A stretch of DNA of 64,000 bases from Trema orientale (lineage: Eukaryota > Streptophyta > Magnoliopsida > Rosales > Cannabaceae): NCBI GenBank assembly GCA_002914845.1, contig JXTC01000203.1, positions 78,029-142,028 of the forward strand, given 5' to 3'. Made by a program: the position numbers and the translations under genes. The stretch's first letter is position 1, and every line of letters begins with the position of its first letter. Shown in pieces: positions 59,678-64,000 of the stretch. The notes under the pieces were generated by a model. The model ran no database searches and was not told the DNA's origin. It worked only from the letters and a program-made list of their open reading frames with translations.

Positions 59678-62039
59678 ATCTGGATATTTATATGATTCTA
59701 AAGGCGGTAGGGAAAAGAGACCAACAAAAAATAAGTATCATGTTAATTCTTCTTTTGTTTAAAGATTATGGAATAATATAGTAATACTATCTGTGTAAAG
59801 AGTAATTAATTCTTTCTTTTTTCTATATTTTTTCTTTTTTGGCTTTGTTAACTCATTTGTGCTATACTAATTATAATTTGGATGATTATTATTAAGGTTG
59901 AATTAATTATAGCATTTTTGTTTATGATTTTTTGAAATTACATTCTTTATTCTATTTTTTTTTCTAACTCATGCAAAATTATCAACTCATACGAAATTAT
60001 CTAAAACCTCTGACGTAACAACATTTCTCAGAACATTCCAAATAATAAAACTATAAAAGCATACAATTAAAAGCGAAAGGGGAGGGGGAAAGAAAGGGTT
60101 CAAACGGGTGACATTTGGCTAATATTATTTGCACATATGGTAGAGAGATATTCTAGGATAATAATTATTTAAATTAATAACTAATAATATTTTTATTATA
60201 TTATTTATAATTATTGGATATAGTAAAAATTTCAACGTTTTTCCTAGTTAATAAGTAATAGTATTTATATTTTACTATGCAAAGTCATTGTAAATTGCGA
60301 ATATTTCTCTGCTATTCCCTTTTTTTTTTGGGTAAAATAACAAATTTGGGATATAAACTATTTAAACTCATACTATTTTTATTCTATTATTTATAGTCCT
60401 TGCAATAAAGCTTTAAATACAATTTCGTAATTACATATAAAATCAAAGTCCTTCACTCCAAATGTATAAAATATTGAATTATACAAATGATGAATAAACA
60501 ATTAAATACATGATAGGAATAAGACTTTTTTCCCAATGGTTTTACAATAAAATGAAATAAAATTTTGTTTTCTTGCTTCCTTCTTTTTCTCCGTAACAGA
60601 TTTTTCATTCTCCTCTTTGTTAATAGAAGTGGAAAAATTTTTGGTCAATCAAGTATGATGGATTCCTTATATTCAATACAATCATATAATATATATATAG
60701 ATAAATGTATATCAATAAATATATATAGCATTTGGCTCAGATATACGAAAGACATCATCAATATATCACAAATTTATAGGATAGTATATTTATGTATTTA
60801 TCTAGTTACCTGATAAATAATTTCTCATTTTTCTTTCAAGAAAAATCATTTCTGGCAATTAAAACATATAAAACACCGTCCATATATTAAAAAATTTGCC
60901 ATATACATTATATTAGTTGGATAATAAAGACAAAATCACAGGAATAAAACACAGTACTGCCCAAAAACTACTAAGTGTATTAAGGCAAGGAAAAAAGGAA
61001 GAGGAACAGAGAAACATCAAAGCAAAGCAGCGGATTGATGGAAGAGGGGAAGGGAAATGACCAAGGACAAAGCAAAAAGACACAAAAACCCAAACCAACC
61101 CCTCACCCATACACAGAGACAGCGAGGCAATTCGGTCAAATCATACAAACAAAAATAAAAAGACGAAATAATCACACTCATTAATAGGCCACAACCAGTC
61201 ACTTAAGGATAAATCTATAAAATCACACCAAAAAGCCAAGTTACTGTTATTTCTACAGTGAAACACGTTAATTGCACTATAGTTTTCTGCTATCCCAATC
61301 TAACAATAGAAATTATTATACACAGCAATTTTTAGGCAGCCAATGGCTGACTCTATATGATTAATAGAAACATAATCATCGTTGCCAAATATAGATTAGA
61401 TTGTAAAATATAATTAAGAAAAATACTAAAATAGTAATAATTAAAACAGAAAAAAGAGGGAAAAAGAGGGAAAAAGAAAGGAAAAAGACGAAATAGGAAG
61501 AAGTTTTGGAAGAATAGATAGAATAAAAGAGTTTAGATAATAGAAATTGAACTAACAAAGAAAGGAACGCAAGAATCAAAGACTGGATAAAAGGGCTGGG
61601 GTCAAAAAATAGTAAAAATGAACACATCAAACACATAAATAAAAGAAAAAAATTATTCAAGCATTTTATACTATCTAAACACGAAACAATGAGGAGAAAA
61701 ATATCCAAACAGAATGAATACAAGAGAGACAATTTACATCAAGAAATGATATGACAGAATATAAACAAGATCAAAAGCAACAGTATTTAATAAAGCACTT
61801 TAGTAATGTATGATATTCAAGAGAACAACAAATAATTAAACATCTCAATTATATATCAACAGCAGATAGTACAGACATTAATGAACACTAAAACAAAGCA
61901 TAATACTCTAAGTACATAACCAGTGAAAAAATCGAATATCTCATGTAAAAAATAGATAAAAAGAAAAACACCACAAATGTATTTAACAAAAAATTGCCCC
62001 ACTTTTCATTATTGTCTCTAAATTATTATTTTTTATTTT

Positions 62040-62375
62040 ATTTTATTTCATTTTTACTTTCTTTTTCCTTTTTTTTGATGAAAATAATAGGAAAATATCA
62101 AAACAGCATTCAATGAAGTTATGTGATTAGTACCTAATTCACAAACGCAAATAGACACATAATGAAAAGTAAAAATACGGATCATAATTAGCATAAAAAC
62201 TAGACTACTTTTTCTATTCATTTTAACTTTTTTTTTCCTTCATTTTTTTTGGACAAAAGTAATAGCAAAATGTCAAAACAACATTCAATGAAATTACATG
62301 AACAGGACTCAATTAATAAATGCAAGTAGACAGATAATCAAAAGCAAAATCAGGGATCATAATTAGCACCAAAAA
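62040..62375. repeat. Divergent tandem duplication, period about 175 bp
   Basis: CATTCAATGAAGTTATGTGA at 62107 is matched by CATTCAATGAAATTACATGA at 62282, and both copies end with GGATCATAATTAGCA. The two copies differ by many substitutions, so the event is old. Confidence 0.75.
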
Positions 62376-62504
62376 AATCTAGAACAGATGATAAATATCA
62401 AACAAGAAATGATTTTTTTTAAGGGGAAAAAGCAAAATTGCGATACAACTCTTTTAGAGAAAAATCTAGAAATTTAACCATACAAAAACAAACATATGCA
62501 CGCG

Positions 62505-62572
62505 TGCACACACACACACACACACACGCGCGCGCGCCCATACACAGACACACACATTATTATATATATATA
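62505..62572. repeat. Compound microsatellite (CA)n(CG)n ... (TA)n
   Basis: About 10 CA units run directly into five CG units, followed after a short gap by a TA run. Alternating purine-pyrimidine DNA of this kind can adopt Z-DNA in principle. Confidence 0.9.
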
Positions 62573-63841
62573 TTTACACAAATTTGTAAAAAAAAAAAAA
62601 CAAAAAAACAAAAAAAGACACTAAAATATGATGGGCCATTTACTAAAAAAAATAAATAGATAAACTAATAAACAAAATGACATTTATCGAATAATATAAA
62701 AGCCCGTCCAACCCCAATTTCCAAATAAAAAGCCCAAAAATAGAAAAGTCACATATAGTCCACGAAAGAAAATCAGAGCCCGAAAATAAGAAGCCCACAT
62801 CCACAAACAAAGGCCCAACAAAATAACATAGAACAGAGAAACAACAAACCAAATCCTAAAAACCGTAACCAATAGAAATCACAGCCGCAAAAAGAGGATC
62901 AGAAAATATAAAAGAAGTTATTTGCACAGTAATTATCTACTCAGCTTTAGTTATATATAATAATATCTGCCAGTAGTATGACTTTCAGTGAACTAAATTA
63001 AGTCGGAACATATGAAGTCTTCTAGGAGTAAGAGGCTGAGGCATCATTGGCGTTAATAGGGAGTATTACATACTAAAAAGAAATAGTAGGTTTCAAATCT
63101 AAATTTACACGTGGATTTAAAATGTTTAACTTCTAAACGATATTTGGGCCTAGTCTTTAGCATTTTTCCTTTAAAAAAAAAAATAGATATCGTAAAAGTC
63201 TCCTATTTACGATATATACTAGATTGGAAAAAAAAAAAAAATAGGAAGAAAAAGAGATTGGAAATTTGTTTCGATTTCAGTTACTTTGGGACCAACCTTA
63301 GCGACAACAGCACAATTAATCTTCGGTGTTTGGTTGCATACTAGCTACAACTGCACTTAGGTAATTAAATTAATATAGACTTCTTAGTTAAGAGCCACAA
63401 TTCTTAACACAACAAGTCCTCCCATTTTCCTCATTTTAATATCTATTATGGTTTAAATATAATTTTGACAAAAAATGGATCCACGTCCTGGACATGACTA
63501 ATATGATTTGATTGTGAAATAGATCAAATAGTGACATTAATTATCTTTTTAGAAAAATAAAAACAAAAATAAAAATAAAAAGAGTGGCTGCAATGAAGTT
63601 TTGATAAAGCATTTTTAATTCGGAGTTGGACTCGATCGGTGGGGAAAGGAAATAAACATATATGCATAAACCAACAAATGTAATTCAACAACAATATGTC
63701 CTTCGCCTTCACGGCATTAATCACGAGCAAATTCATATAGACTTGGACACTCATGAAAGTGATTAATTTTCGCCTTTGAAATATCTTCTTGGCGCCGGAA
63801 GAAATATCTATTTTCTTAGGAAAAAAATCTAGTTAATTTGT

Positions 63842-64000
63842 GTTTTGAGGTGTGACAAAATTTTTATAATTAGTCACTAACTAAAATATGAAGTTACAAA
63901 TAATGTGATAATTGTGCAATATGAGATTAATTAAGAGAATGTGGTGTGTCAAAATAATACTGGACAAAAGAAGACCATGATATTCCACACCAAGTGTCGG
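63842..64000 (+). repeat. Dispersed repeat, copy 2 (runs off the window)
   Basis: This matches 33056-33200 in the same orientation, from TTTTGAGGTGTGACAAAATT to CCAAGTGTCGG, and probably continues past the window end. Confidence 0.75.

Larger units (their letters stand above)
59678..63841. other. AT-rich intergenic region without recognisable gene
   Basis: It contains a divergent ~175-bp tandem duplication (62040-62375), a CA/CG/TA compound microsatellite (62505-62572) and many A-rich tracts. Open frames here are low-complexity and have no family resemblance. The 5' end of the Helitron should lie somewhere above 59677, but no border could be assigned. Confidence 0.5.

Overview
This is a window of eudicot nuclear DNA. 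The evidence is large intron-split genes with GT-AG borders and plant-specific families (SUD1/CER9-type E3 ligase, filament-like plant protein, WSD1-type wax ester synthase, CYP81-type P450). Long AT-rich intergenic stretches hold plant LTR retrotransposons, Helitron debris and MITEs. I cannot name the species. There are two N bases (11582, 40470).

Layout. 1-14303 is the 3' part of a decayed Ty3/gypsy element of the Tat type. It has gag, protease, RT, two RNase H domains and integrase on +, an extra reading frame on -, a ~43-bp tandem array, and a probable 3' LTR that is split by a 2.8-kb solo LTR (10878-13690). 16869-21713 (+) is a complete nine-exon poly(A)-binding protein gene of 651 codons. 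21967-23863 is a Harbinger-like inverted-repeat element holding a gypsy gag fragment. 24062-24473 is a hAT MITE. 25662-31937 (-) is a complete nine-exon SUD1/CER9 (DOA10-type) ubiquitin ligase gene of 1115 codons. 34312-34742 is a Tourist/Harbinger MITE. 34939-37760 is a second solo LTR of the same family as the first. 37766-43600 is an AT-rich repeat desert with a short Helitron-leader-like fragment. 44868-48602 (+) is a complete five-exon filament-like plant protein gene of 1066 codons. 49561-52301 (-) is a complete six-exon WSD1-type O-acyltransferase gene of 475 codons. 52896-53254 is a Mutator-like MITE. 55283-55654 (-) is a truncated CYP81-like exon. About 56750-59680 (-) is a decayed Helitron Rep gene. 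59.7-64 kb is AT-rich, repeat-bearing DNA without a recognisable gene.

The four intact genes are unrelated housekeeping or cuticle-related loci and do not form a pathway cluster. SUD1/CER9 (a known regulator of sterol and cuticle lipid metabolism) and a wax ester synthase lie 18 kb apart, but I see no sequence evidence that they work as a unit. The most informative structures are in the transposons. Several insertions can be proved by exact target-site duplications: CCAGC and TAGTG for the solo LTRs, GTGAAAAC for the hAT MITE, TTA for the Tourist MITE and TAGATTGTA for the MULE MITE. The Tat element has stop codons mostly explained by C-to-T changes, and it carries an antisense gene with a 'putative gypsy-type transposon' domain. 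I did not find a convincing previously undescribed multi-gene system.
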